Source: Chloroflexales bacterium ZM16-3 (GTDB lineage: Bacteria > Chloroflexota > Chloroflexia > Chloroflexales > Chloroflexaceae). From it: a stretch of 64,000 nt of DNA. Both the position numbers and the translations under genes were made by a program. How positions within the stretch are numbered: the first letter of the stretch is position 1; each line of letters begins with the position of its first letter. Where the stretch lies: contig RYFE02000001.1 of NCBI GenBank assembly GCA_004138175.2, forward strand, positions 62,001 to 126,000, read 5' to 3'. A model generated the notes under the pieces. It was not told the origin of the DNA. It worked only from the letters and a program-made list of their open reading frames with translations, and ran no database searches. Positions 54,700-61,392 of this stretch are shown here, piece after piece.

Positions 54700-54729
54700 T
54701 TGACACTAGAAGTTATTGCATATTATGAT
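54700..54729 (+). promoter_or_regulatory. Promoter candidate
   Basis: TTGACA (54700-54705), 18-bp spacer, TATGAT (54724-54729). A perfect -35 box in AT-rich DNA, but 311 bases upstream of the start codon at 55041. Confidence 0.45.
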
Positions 54730-54770
54730 GCCTTATCTTGCGTCAAGCAGTTGCACGGCTTTTGTAAATA

Positions 54771-54799
54771 TTGAAGCTTCTTTTGCCATATGCTATACT
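54771..54799 (+). promoter_or_regulatory. Promoter candidate
   Basis: TTGAAG (54771-54776), 17-bp spacer, TATACT (54794-54799). About 240 bases before the PucC-type gene; implies a long 5' leader if used. Confidence 0.45.
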
Positions 54800-55040
54800 C
54801 CTCGCCATCAAGTCTTCATAAAAAAGTTGGCGTGACAAAGCGCTCTAGCGGCTACCCGTACCTCTCATCGGGCCACGCAGCTGCGATCGCACTGATGTTG
54901 TGTGCCCATCGACCAAGACGGGGTTGTCTGTAGCAAGTCGAGTAGGTGGTACGCACAGCATGTGCTCGGCCTTGCGTCCTATCTCCTCCGCTTCCCTCCT
55001 GGGTGTCGTTTCCGCGATCTGTAGAAATGAGGATGCCCTG

Positions 55041-56393
55041 ATGGCCTTTGTGCGGTTTGTCATCAAGACGATCCGGCTCTCGATCATCCGCATCGGTGCC
55101 GGCTGGATGTTCGCGCTGCTCACCTTCAATTTCAACCGGGTCTCGATCTCCGACCTGGGCGCGATCGCGGTGATCGTCACGTCGCTGATCGGCCTGCACC
55201 ACTTCATCTCGTTCTTCCAGGTCTACTGGGGTCGTCTCGCCGACCGCACCCCTATCATGGGCTATCGACGTACACCCTACATCCTTCTGAGCAGCCTGAT
55301 CGGCAGCCTGATCTTCCTGCCGCTGCCCGCAGTGGCGGTTGGCCTGGGTGCCCACTCGCCTCTGGCGACCTTGGAGGCATTCGTGCTGATCCTGATCTTT
55401 GGGATCACCATGGCGATGAATGGCAGTTCCTCAAATGCTCTGATCGCCGAAGTGACCACGCCGAAGGAGCGTGGCGCGGTGATCGCGGTGGTCTGGGCCA
55501 CCATTATCATTAGCGGCATCGCCTCGGCGGCAGTGGCCGGCGCGATCATGCCGAACTATGATCCGGTGAAGATGCAGCAGCTCTATAATCTGACGCCCTG
55601 GGTGGTGATGATCACCGCGCTGATTGGCGTGCTCGGGATGGAGCGACGGCTCAGCCAGCAGGATCTCGCCGCCCTGGCGGCCGAGCCGCAGCAAGCGGCC
55701 GAAAACCCGCTGACCTCCTTCCGCGTGGCGGCGGGCCTGGTGCGCGACAATGTGCAGGTGCGGGCATTCTTCCTCTTTGTGCTTTTGGCGATCATGGGCA
55801 TCTTCTTGCAGGACGCCATTCTGGAGCCCTTCGGCGCCGAGGTGTTCGGTATGAACCAGGCCGCAACTGCCCACTTTCAGCAGGCATGGGGGGGCGGGGC
55901 GCTCCTGGGCATGATCGGAATCGGCTTCCTTAGCAGCCTAGTGCCGATCTCGAAGAAGCTGATCGCTACCATCGGCGGCCTCGGTGTCGCCGGCGGCCTC
56001 GTGATGATCGTCACCGCGTCGATTATCTCGCGGCAGGCGCTGATCGAGCCCGGCCTGATGGTGATGGGCCTGGGGATCGGCCTGTTCGATGTAGGTGCCC
56101 TCGCGATGATGATGGAGATGACGGTCGACGGGCAGACCGGCCTCTATATGGGCCTGTGGGGTATGGCCCAGGGGCTGGGCAACGGCTTCGCCAATATCGT
56201 GAGCGGCGCGCTGCACACGGGTCTGATCGAGTCGCGGCTGCTCAGCCCGACGACGGCCTACGCCATGATCTTTGGCTTTGAGGCGCTGGTGATGGTGGCG
56301 GCCGTGGGCATCCTGCGCGGCATCAGCGTCCAGGAGTTCAAGGGGCTCACCAGCAAGGATATCGGCACGGTGCTGGCGATGGATGCGGCCTGA
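55041..56393 (+). CDS. PucC-family (BCD) major facilitator protein
   Basis: A 450-residue membrane protein with about twelve hydrophobic segments. FVIKTIRLSIIRIGAGWMFALLTFNFNRVSISDLG, HHFISFFQVYWGRLADRTPIMGYRRTPYILL and GLWGMAQGLGNGFANIVSGALHTGL are landmarks of the PucC/LhaA/Bch2 family. Members help assemble light-harvesting or reaction-centre complexes, perhaps by moving or shepherding bacteriochlorophyll. ATG 55041 fits the family's usual N-terminus and has GAGG about 9 bases upstream; the frame extends further upstream, but that part resembles nothing in the family. It is first in a same-strand run with bchF, bchC and bchX. It has not been tied to a specific complex here. Confidence 0.9.
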   Translation: MAFVRFVIKTIRLSIIRIGAGWMFALLTFNFNRVSISDLGAIAVIVTSLIGLHHFISFFQVYWGRLADRTPIMGYRRTPYILLSSLIGSLIFLPLPAVAVGLGAHSPLATLEAFVLILIFGITMAMNGSSSNALIAEVTTPKERGAVIAVVWATIIISGIASAAVAGAIMPNYDPVKMQQLYNLTPWVVMITALIGVLGMERRLSQQDLAALAAEPQQAAENPLTSFRVAAGLVRDNVQVRAFFLFVLLAIMGIFLQDAILEPFGAEVFGMNQAATAHFQQAWGGGALLGMIGIGFLSSLVPISKKLIATIGGLGVAGGLVMIVTASIISRQALIEPGLMVMGLGIGLFDVGALAMMMEMTVDGQTGLYMGLWGMAQGLGNGFANIVSGALHTGLIESRLLSPTTAYAMIFGFEALVMVAAVGILRGISVQEFKGLTSKDIGTVLAMDAA

Positions 56394-56400
56394 TGAAGGC

Positions 56401-56461
56401 AACATGCACCATGCACCATGCACAATGGCATCGGCTCTTTTGCATGTCGCATGACGCATGT
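56401..56461. repeat. Heptamer array with facing arm, unit ATGCACC
   Basis: AACATGCACCATGCACCATG faces GCATGTCGCATGACGCATG; the arms are complementary enough for a hairpin. It fills the 80-bp gap between the PucC-type gene and bchF. Confidence 0.85.
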
Positions 56462-56473
56462 TGAATTGAAACT

Positions 56474-56956
56474 ATGATGTACACACCCGATCAACTTGCT
56501 CGCCGTGAGCGCTCGAAGTGGACGCGCGTGCAGATCATCCTCGCGCCCATCCAGTTCGTCGCCTTCCTGATTAGCTTCGGGCTAGTCATCCACTACCTCA
56601 TCACTGGCCAGGGCTATCTGGCGGCGACGATCAGCATCTGGGTCAAGATCAGCTTGATCTGGGCGCTGACGATCACCGGGATGCTCTGGGAGTACGATAT
56701 GTACGACCACTACTTTATGGCGAAGGAGTTCTTCTGGGAGGATCTGGGCAACCTGATCGCCATCCTGACCCATAATGCCTACTTTCTGGCCAAGTGGGTT
56801 GGTGCCGATGAGCGCACCGTGATGTGGGTCATGGTCTTTGCCTATGTGACGTATCTGTTCAATGCCACGCAGTTTATCGTTCGGGGAGTCCGCTCGGCCC
56901 GCCAGCGCCGCGCGTTGCAGCAGGGTGCCAGCGCACAGTCCGTAGTTCGCAGCTAA
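56474..56956 (+). CDS. bchF: 3-vinyl bacteriochlorophyllide hydratase
   Basis: A 160-residue membrane protein with three to four helices. YTPDQLARRERSKWTRVQIILAPIQFVAFLISFGLV, GMLWEYDMYDHYFMAKEFFWEDLGN and HNAYFLAKW match BchF, which adds water to the C3 vinyl group of (bacterio)chlorophyllide to give the 3-hydroxyethyl form. The histidines and acidic residues in DMYDHYFMAKEFFWED are the probable active-site group. Family length is about 150-170 residues. ATG 56474 or 56477 may be used; no strong ribosome-binding site is visible. bchC, the next enzyme of the route, follows after 56 bp. Confidence 0.93.
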   Translation: MMYTPDQLARRERSKWTRVQIILAPIQFVAFLISFGLVIHYLITGQGYLAATISIWVKISLIWALTITGMLWEYDMYDHYFMAKEFFWEDLGNLIAILTHNAYFLAKWVGADERTVMWVMVFAYVTYLFNATQFIVRGVRSARQRRALQQGASAQSVVRS

Positions 56957-57012
56957 ATAGCCGGGGGGCCATTGTTGGCCATCGGGGCAAGTGAGAAGGC
57001 AACGGATCTCCT

Positions 57013-57999
57013 ATGACCATCAAATCTCGTGCTGTTGTTATCCCGCGCCGCAATGTGGTCGAGCTTCGCACGGTGCAGGTCAATGAGCCGCGCGCTGGCG
57101 ATGTCCTGATCCGTACGGCATACACCTCGATCAGCGCCGGTACCGAGCGGATGCTGCTTGATGGGCGCTTGCCCCAGCCCCAGTTGCTCTTTCCTGTTGT
57201 GCCTGGCTACGAGACGGTGGGCCAGGTCATACAGGTGGGCAAGAAGGCGCCGAAGGAGTTGCTCGGCCAGTGGGTCTATGTCGGCGGCGCCCGCTGCTTC
57301 CAGGGGGTCAACCCGGCCTGGGGCGGCCAGAGCGAATTCATTAGCGCCGAGGCCGAGCGGGTGGTGTCTCTCGGGACGATCAACCCGGCCACTGGCGTGA
57401 TCCTGGCTCTCGCCGCCACCGCCCTCCACGGCATCAATATGGCCAATATCCGCCACGCCGACCGGGTGCTCGTCCTCGGCCAGGGCATTGTCGGCCAGGT
57501 GGCCGCCCGCCTGGCGAAGCTCGCCGGCGCATCCTATGTCGCAGTGGCCGACCGGGTCGCCGTGCGCCTGGAGAAATCCAAGGCTGACCAGGTGATCGAT
57601 GTGAACCGCGAGTCGCTGGATGAGGCGATCAGCGATGGGAACATTAACCTGCTGATCGAGGCCACCGGCTCGATGACGGCCCTGTCTGGTGCCCTCCCTC
57701 TGCTTGCCAACCACGGGCGCGTCCTGCTGCTTGGTTACTACGACACGCTGAACCTGCCCTATGCCCCGCTGTTCATGCGCGAGGCCCAGCTGTTGATCGC
57801 CCGCGAGTGGCAGTTCGGCCCCGATGGCGATTTGCCCCGCGCGCGCGACATGATCGCCTCTGGCGATCTCGATGTCAGCGGGCTGCTGACGCACCATGTG
57901 CCCCTGGATCGCATTCAAGCCGCGTATCGCCTGGCCTTTGAAGACCCGGCCTGCCTCAAAGTTGTGGTGGAGTGGCCGAAGGATAATGTTGAATGCTGA
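57013..57999 (+). CDS. bchC: 3-hydroxyethyl bacteriochlorophyllide a dehydrogenase
   Basis: A 328-residue medium-chain dehydrogenase/reductase that oxidises the 3-hydroxyethyl group to acetyl. It has the N-terminal GroES-like part (TSISAGTERMLLDGRLP...VVPGYETVGQV), WVYVGGARCF, the Rossmann motif VLVLGQGIVGQVAARLAKLAGA and LLIEATGSMTALSGALPLLANHGRVLLLGYYD. It lacks the zinc-ligand pattern of alcohol dehydrogenases, as expected for BchC. The last few residues (DNVEC) and the TGA stop come from a GCTGAAT heptamer array that begins inside the gene. Confidence 0.94.
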   Translation: MTIKSRAVVIPRRNVVELRTVQVNEPRAGDVLIRTAYTSISAGTERMLLDGRLPQPQLLFPVVPGYETVGQVIQVGKKAPKELLGQWVYVGGARCFQGVNPAWGGQSEFISAEAERVVSLGTINPATGVILALAATALHGINMANIRHADRVLVLGQGIVGQVAARLAKLAGASYVAVADRVAVRLEKSKADQVIDVNRESLDEAISDGNINLLIEATGSMTALSGALPLLANHGRVLLLGYYDTLNLPYAPLFMREAQLLIAREWQFGPDGDLPRARDMIASGDLDVSGLLTHHVPLDRIQAAYRLAFEDPACLKVVVEWPKDNVEC

Positions 58000-58045
58000 A
58001 TGCTGAATGTTGAATGATTCATTCAGCATTCAGCATTCAGCATTC
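57985..58045. repeat. Heptamer array with facing arm, unit GCTGAAT
   Basis: AATGTTGAATGCTGAATGC... faces CATTCAGCATTCAGCATTC; an RNA copy would form a hairpin of about 20 bp. It overlaps the last codons of bchC and ends 17 bases before the bchX start. Confidence 0.9.
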
Positions 58046-58062
58046 GCTCCGAAGGAGCGCAC

Positions 58063-59292
58063 ATGCCTGCGAATCCGAAGCAGCCTGGTACGAGCGCGGC
58101 CCGTATGCTTGCCGTCTACGGTAAGGGCGGGATGGGTAAGTCGTTCTTCACCACTAACCTGGTGAGTAAGCTGGCCCTGCTTAATAACCGGGTTATGCAG
58201 CTTGGCTGCGACCCGAAGCACGACAGCTGCAACGCCCTGTTCGGCGGGGTGAGCTTGCCCACCCTCGGCGATGTCTGGCGTGAGTATAAGGAGGCTGGCC
58301 GCGAGGACGCCCTCCAGGTGCAGCACGTGATCTTCAAGACTGAGATCATGGAGGGCGCGGCCACCGTCTATGGCTGTGAGATCGGCGGCCCCGAGGTTGG
58401 CCGTGGCTGCGGCGGGCGCGGCATCACCTTCGGATTCGACACCCTTGAGAAGTTCGGCATGAGCCAGTGGGCGCTCGACTATGTGGTGATGGACTTCCTG
58501 GGCGATGTGGTCTGCGGTGGCTTCGCTACGCCGCTCTCGCGCTCGCTGGCCGAAGAGGTGATCATCCTCTGCGGTAACGACCGCCAGAGCCTCTACGCGG
58601 CCAATAATATCGCCAGCGCGGCCAAGTACTTCGCCAGTATGGGCGGGAAGACCCGCCTGATCGGTCTGATTGTCAACCGCGACGACGGCAGCGGTGTGGC
58701 CGACCGCTTCGCCGAGCGGATTAATCTGCCGGTGCTGGCTCACATTCCGCTGGATCGTAAGATCCGCGAGCTGGCAGATTCTTGCAAGCTGGCCCTGGTG
58801 GATGAGGGCTTCGACGCGATCTTCGACGGCCTGGCCCGTCAGATCATTACTCGCACCACGCCCCACGTGAGTATGGCCGACGTGCATCCCTTGGAGTACA
58901 AAGAGTTCCTCAATGTCTTCGGTGCAGAGGAACCCGACATTGTGCCCAACGGGGCATCGGCCGATGAGCTCTTCGGCGGCAAGAAGGTCAAGCAGATTCC
59001 GACCTTCGAGCTTGGCCTGATGCAGCAGGCTGTCGGCCAGAAGCCCAACATGGATACGCCCACGAAGCTGGTGGTAACGCGTCTGCTCAACGATCTGGGC
59101 ATGTATGTCACCGAGGCCAACCAGGACCCGAAGAAGGGCATGACCCTGACGGTCGATGGCCACACGACAATCTGCTTTGGCGATGAGCGTGAACTGGACA
59201 GCAAGATGGCCATCCTCGCGGCTCTGCAGAAGTCTGGCGAGCCCTACCGCTACGTCGATCTACGTCGGCCTGCGAGCCCGCTCTATCGGTGA
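58063..59292 (+). CDS. bchX: Chlorophyllide a reductase iron protein, with C-terminal extension
   Basis: A 409-residue nitrogenase-iron-protein-like ATPase. The P-loop is YGKGGMGKS (~19-27), followed by LGCDPKHDSC. The 4Fe-4S ligand cysteines are expected in EVGRGCGGRG (~113) and DVVCGGF (~148). With BchY/BchZ it reduces the C7-C8 double bond of chlorophyllide a. It is longer than typical BchX (about 330 residues): residues ~325-409 form an extra domain ending TVDGHTTICFGDERELDSKMAILAALQ...YVDLRRPASPLYR, which resembles the beta domain of the division protein FtsQ/DivIB. bchY and bchZ are not in the window. The heptamer hairpin lies just upstream of the start. Confidence 0.94.
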   Translation: MPANPKQPGTSAARMLAVYGKGGMGKSFFTTNLVSKLALLNNRVMQLGCDPKHDSCNALFGGVSLPTLGDVWREYKEAGREDALQVQHVIFKTEIMEGAATVYGCEIGGPEVGRGCGGRGITFGFDTLEKFGMSQWALDYVVMDFLGDVVCGGFATPLSRSLAEEVIILCGNDRQSLYAANNIASAAKYFASMGGKTRLIGLIVNRDDGSGVADRFAERINLPVLAHIPLDRKIRELADSCKLALVDEGFDAIFDGLARQIITRTTPHVSMADVHPLEYKEFLNVFGAEEPDIVPNGASADELFGGKKVKQIPTFELGLMQQAVGQKPNMDTPTKLVVTRLLNDLGMYVTEANQDPKKGMTLTVDGHTTICFGDERELDSKMAILAALQKSGEPYRYVDLRRPASPLYR

Positions 59293-59315
59293 GATGGTAG
59301 TAGATCTATCTCGAA

Positions 59316-59374
59316 TGTCACCCTGAGCGAAGCGAAGGGTTCCGGTCGGGATTCCTCGCTTCGCTCGGAATGAC
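59316..59374. mobile_element. Core of the MITE-like family, copy F, ends missing
   Basis: Only the central imperfect palindrome is present (TGTCACCCTGAGCGAAGCGA... to ...TCGCTTCGCTCGGAATGACC). No terminal repeats and no direct repeats were seen. Confidence 0.6.
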
Positions 59375-59453
59375 CACCATTCCACATTGGGCCACTACCC
59401 TATCGTTGAGATAAAGGTACTGAGGATAAGGAATCTGGGACAAGAGGTGAGCG

Positions 59454-59621
59454 ATGGCAACCCAGACACGACCAAAGACGGCGGAGACCGAGTATGTGCG
59501 CGCACCCTGGCACCTTCGTCTGCGCTGGTGGCTCTCCGTTCGGCTGTCGTGCTGGGGCCGTGGCTTTGTGGAAACCTCGGCTGAGTCGCCAGATCTGGCC
59601 AACCCGCTCTGGAGGCGCTAG
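59454..59621 (+). CDS. Small protein in the bacteriochlorophyll cluster
   Basis: A 55-residue frame (MATQTRPKTAETEYVRAPWH... ending ANPLWRR) with a very good ribosome-binding site (GAGGTG, 4 bases from ATG). It is basic and Trp-rich (RAPWHLRLRWWLSVRLSCWGRGF), so it might bind pigment or membrane, but it matches no light-harvesting or chlorosome protein I know. It lies between bchX and bchI on the same strand. Coding status is likely but not certain, because an overlapping 65-codon frame also exists. Confidence 0.5.
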   Translation: MATQTRPKTAETEYVRAPWHLRLRWWLSVRLSCWGRGFVETSAESPDLANPLWRR

Positions 59622-59869
59622 CCCTGTGCTCCCTCCCAATGCGTCACCGGAGAGGGGGCGAACACCCCTTGATTCTTCTCGGGAGATCAGCTATTAATGA
59701 GATCACTGTCGGGCTTGATGCTGGCGAAATGTTCGTCCTGAACCCGCATTGACACGTCCGACATGTGGTAGAATTGACGGAGAACTTTCATATAGATCCA
59801 TAAAAAGTGCGTGAAGTGATAATGCCCTCTTACGCCACCAAAGCGCAGGAGGGTCGCCAGGAGTAAGCT

Positions 59870-60070
59870 ATGCCAAGCGGTCTCGGCGAAGCCACACAGA
59901 TGATCGGTCCGTTCGCCCCGGCGCTGATGTGCTGGGCCAGCTTGATACTGACGGTTTTGGCTCTTGCGCTCACCTTTCTCTGGACAAATATCACCGCCTT
60001 CGCCCGGCGCACTCGCAACAGCGAGAGCAAGCCTGCCGCAGGCTCGATGACGAAGCGCACTGGCTTGTAG
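59870..60070 (+). CDS. Small single-helix membrane protein upstream of bchI
   Basis: A 66-residue protein with one hydrophobic helix (residues ~11-40: MIGPFAPALMCWASLILTVLALALTFLWTNI) and a basic, soluble tail (AFARRTRNSESKPAAGSMTKRTGL). AGGAG lies 8 bases before the ATG. It is 136 bp before bchI on the same strand. Its location suggests a role with pigment synthesis or antenna assembly, but no homologue is recognised. A TTGACA box at 59749-59754 lies about 115 bp upstream. Confidence 0.65.
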   Translation: MPSGLGEATQMIGPFAPALMCWASLILTVLALALTFLWTNITAFARRTRNSESKPAAGSMTKRTGL

Positions 60071-60205
60071 TGACCCCGCCCGCGCCTTGTAAGCTGCGTG
60101 GGATCTGACCCACGCCCGATGCATGGGCTCTGGAGGGGCAGTAGCCTCCAGAGCCCTTATTCGTGTGTTGCGGCCATGTCGCCGTAGCGCTGTGAGTGAT
60201 TTTCT

Positions 60206-61309
60206 ATGTCGAAAGAGATCCTTGAGACGCCGCCTCAGGCGTCGCAGAATGGCACCGCACCCACCTCGAACGCCGCCGTCCCTCCGTACCCGTTTACTGC
60301 CATTGTCGGCCAGGCTGAGCTGAAGCTTGCGCTGATGCTCTGCGTGGTGAGCCCGACGATTGGCGGTGTGATGGTGATGGGCCATCGCGGCACTGCCAAG
60401 AGCACCGCCGTGCGCGCCCTCGCCGCCATGCTGCCGCCGATTAAGGCGGTTGCCGGCTGCGCCTACTCCTGCTCGCCGGATCGCACCGCTGGCCTGTGCG
60501 AGCGCTGCACGAGCCACGGCGATCCGAAGAAGGCACCCCACAAGCATACGCCCGTCACTATTCCGGTGCCAGTGGTTGACCTGCCCCTGGGCGCGACTGA
60601 AGATCGCGTCTGTGGCACGCTCGATATTGAGCGCGCGCTGACCCAGGGCGTCCAGGCATTCGCCCCCGGCCTGCTGGCCCGCGCTAACCGCGGATTCCTC
60701 TACATCGATGAGGTGAACCTGCTGGAGGATCACCTGGTGGACGTGCTGCTCGACGTGGCGGCCAGCGGCACCAACGTGGTCGAACGTGAGGGCATCAGCA
60801 TCCGCCACCCGGCCCGCTTTGTGCTGGTGGGCAGCGGCAACCCTGAGGAGGGCGACCTGCGCCCGCAGCTGCTCGACCGCTTCGGCCTCCACGCCCGCAT
60901 CATTACGATCACCGATGTTGAGGAGCGTGTGGAGATCGTGCGCCGCCGCCGCGCCTACGACGCCGACCCCTTCGCCTTCGCCGCAGCCTGGGAGAAGGAG
61001 ACTCTGAAGCTCCAGCGCAAGATCAAGGGTGCCCAGAAGCGCCTGCCCGATGTGGTGTTGCCTGACCCCATCCTCTACAAGATCGCCGAGCTCTGCGTCA
61101 AACTTGAGATCGACGGCCATCGCGGCGAGCTGACCCTCAGCCGTGCCGCCACCTCGCTCGCCGCCCTTGAGGGCCATAACGAGGTGAAGGTGGAGGATGT
61201 GCGTCGGATCACCCTCCTCTCCCTGCGCCACCGCCTGCGTAAAGACCCCCTGGAGACCCAGGACGACGCGGTGCGGATCGAGCGTGTGGTGGATGAGGTG
61301 CTGGTGTAA
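60206..61309 (+). CDS. bchI: Magnesium chelatase ATPase subunit I
   Basis: A 367-residue AAA+ ATPase. It has PYPFTAIVGQAELKLALMLCVV, Walker A GHRGTAKSTAVRAL (~59-72), the insertion with cysteines CAYSCSPDRTAGLCERC, DLPLGATEDRVCGTLDIERAL, Walker B GFLYIDEVNLLEDHLVD (intact DE) and the sensor and arginine residues in SGNPEEGDLRPQLLDRFGL. With BchD and BchH it inserts Mg2+ into protoporphyrin IX, the committed step of bacteriochlorophyll synthesis. bchD follows at once. The bchI stop codon is the first element of the AAAATGC heptamer array between the two genes. Confidence 0.97.
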   Translation: MSKEILETPPQASQNGTAPTSNAAVPPYPFTAIVGQAELKLALMLCVVSPTIGGVMVMGHRGTAKSTAVRALAAMLPPIKAVAGCAYSCSPDRTAGLCERCTSHGDPKKAPHKHTPVTIPVPVVDLPLGATEDRVCGTLDIERALTQGVQAFAPGLLARANRGFLYIDEVNLLEDHLVDVLLDVAASGTNVVEREGISIRHPARFVLVGSGNPEEGDLRPQLLDRFGLHARIITITDVEERVEIVRRRRAYDADPFAFAAAWEKETLKLQRKIKGAQKRLPDVVLPDPILYKIAELCVKLEIDGHRGELTLSRAATSLAALEGHNEVKVEDVRRITLLSLRHRLRKDPLETQDDAVRIERVVDEVLV

Positions 61310-61377
61310 ATGCAAAACGCAAAATGCAAAATGCAAAATTGTCCGATTTTGCATTTTGCGTTTTGTACTTTGCATTG
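61307..61377. repeat. Heptamer array with facing arm, unit AAAATGC
   Basis: AAATGCAAAACGCAAAATGC... (61307-61340) faces GATTTTGCATTTTGCG... (61346-61377), giving a long AT-rich hairpin between bchI and bchD. Translated, it produced a false extension of the bchD frame. Confidence 0.9.
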
Positions 61378-61392
61378 ATACGAGGCGATATT

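Larger units (their letters stand above)
54302..55040. other. AT-richer divergent control region between the giant gene and the photosynthesis cluster
   Basis: No convincing gene. The DNA is clearly less GC-rich than its surroundings, especially 54600-54800. It must hold the promoters of both the giant gene (leftward) and the PucC-type gene (rightward). Two sigma70-like candidates face right (54700-54729, 54771-54799). Confidence 0.7.

Noticed and set aside
54900-55040. 47-codon N-terminal extension of the PucC-type protein
   Set aside because: Not like the family's usual start, whereas ATG 55041 gives the usual N-terminus with a ribosome-binding site.
59687-61375. 562-codon minus-strand frame over the small genes and bchI
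   Set aside because: It starts inside the heptamer array and runs antisense to bchI, a certain gene.
61324-61392. Upstream extension of bchD from 61324
   Set aside because: It translates the AAAATGC hairpin array; GTG 61393 has a ribosome-binding site and fits the family start.
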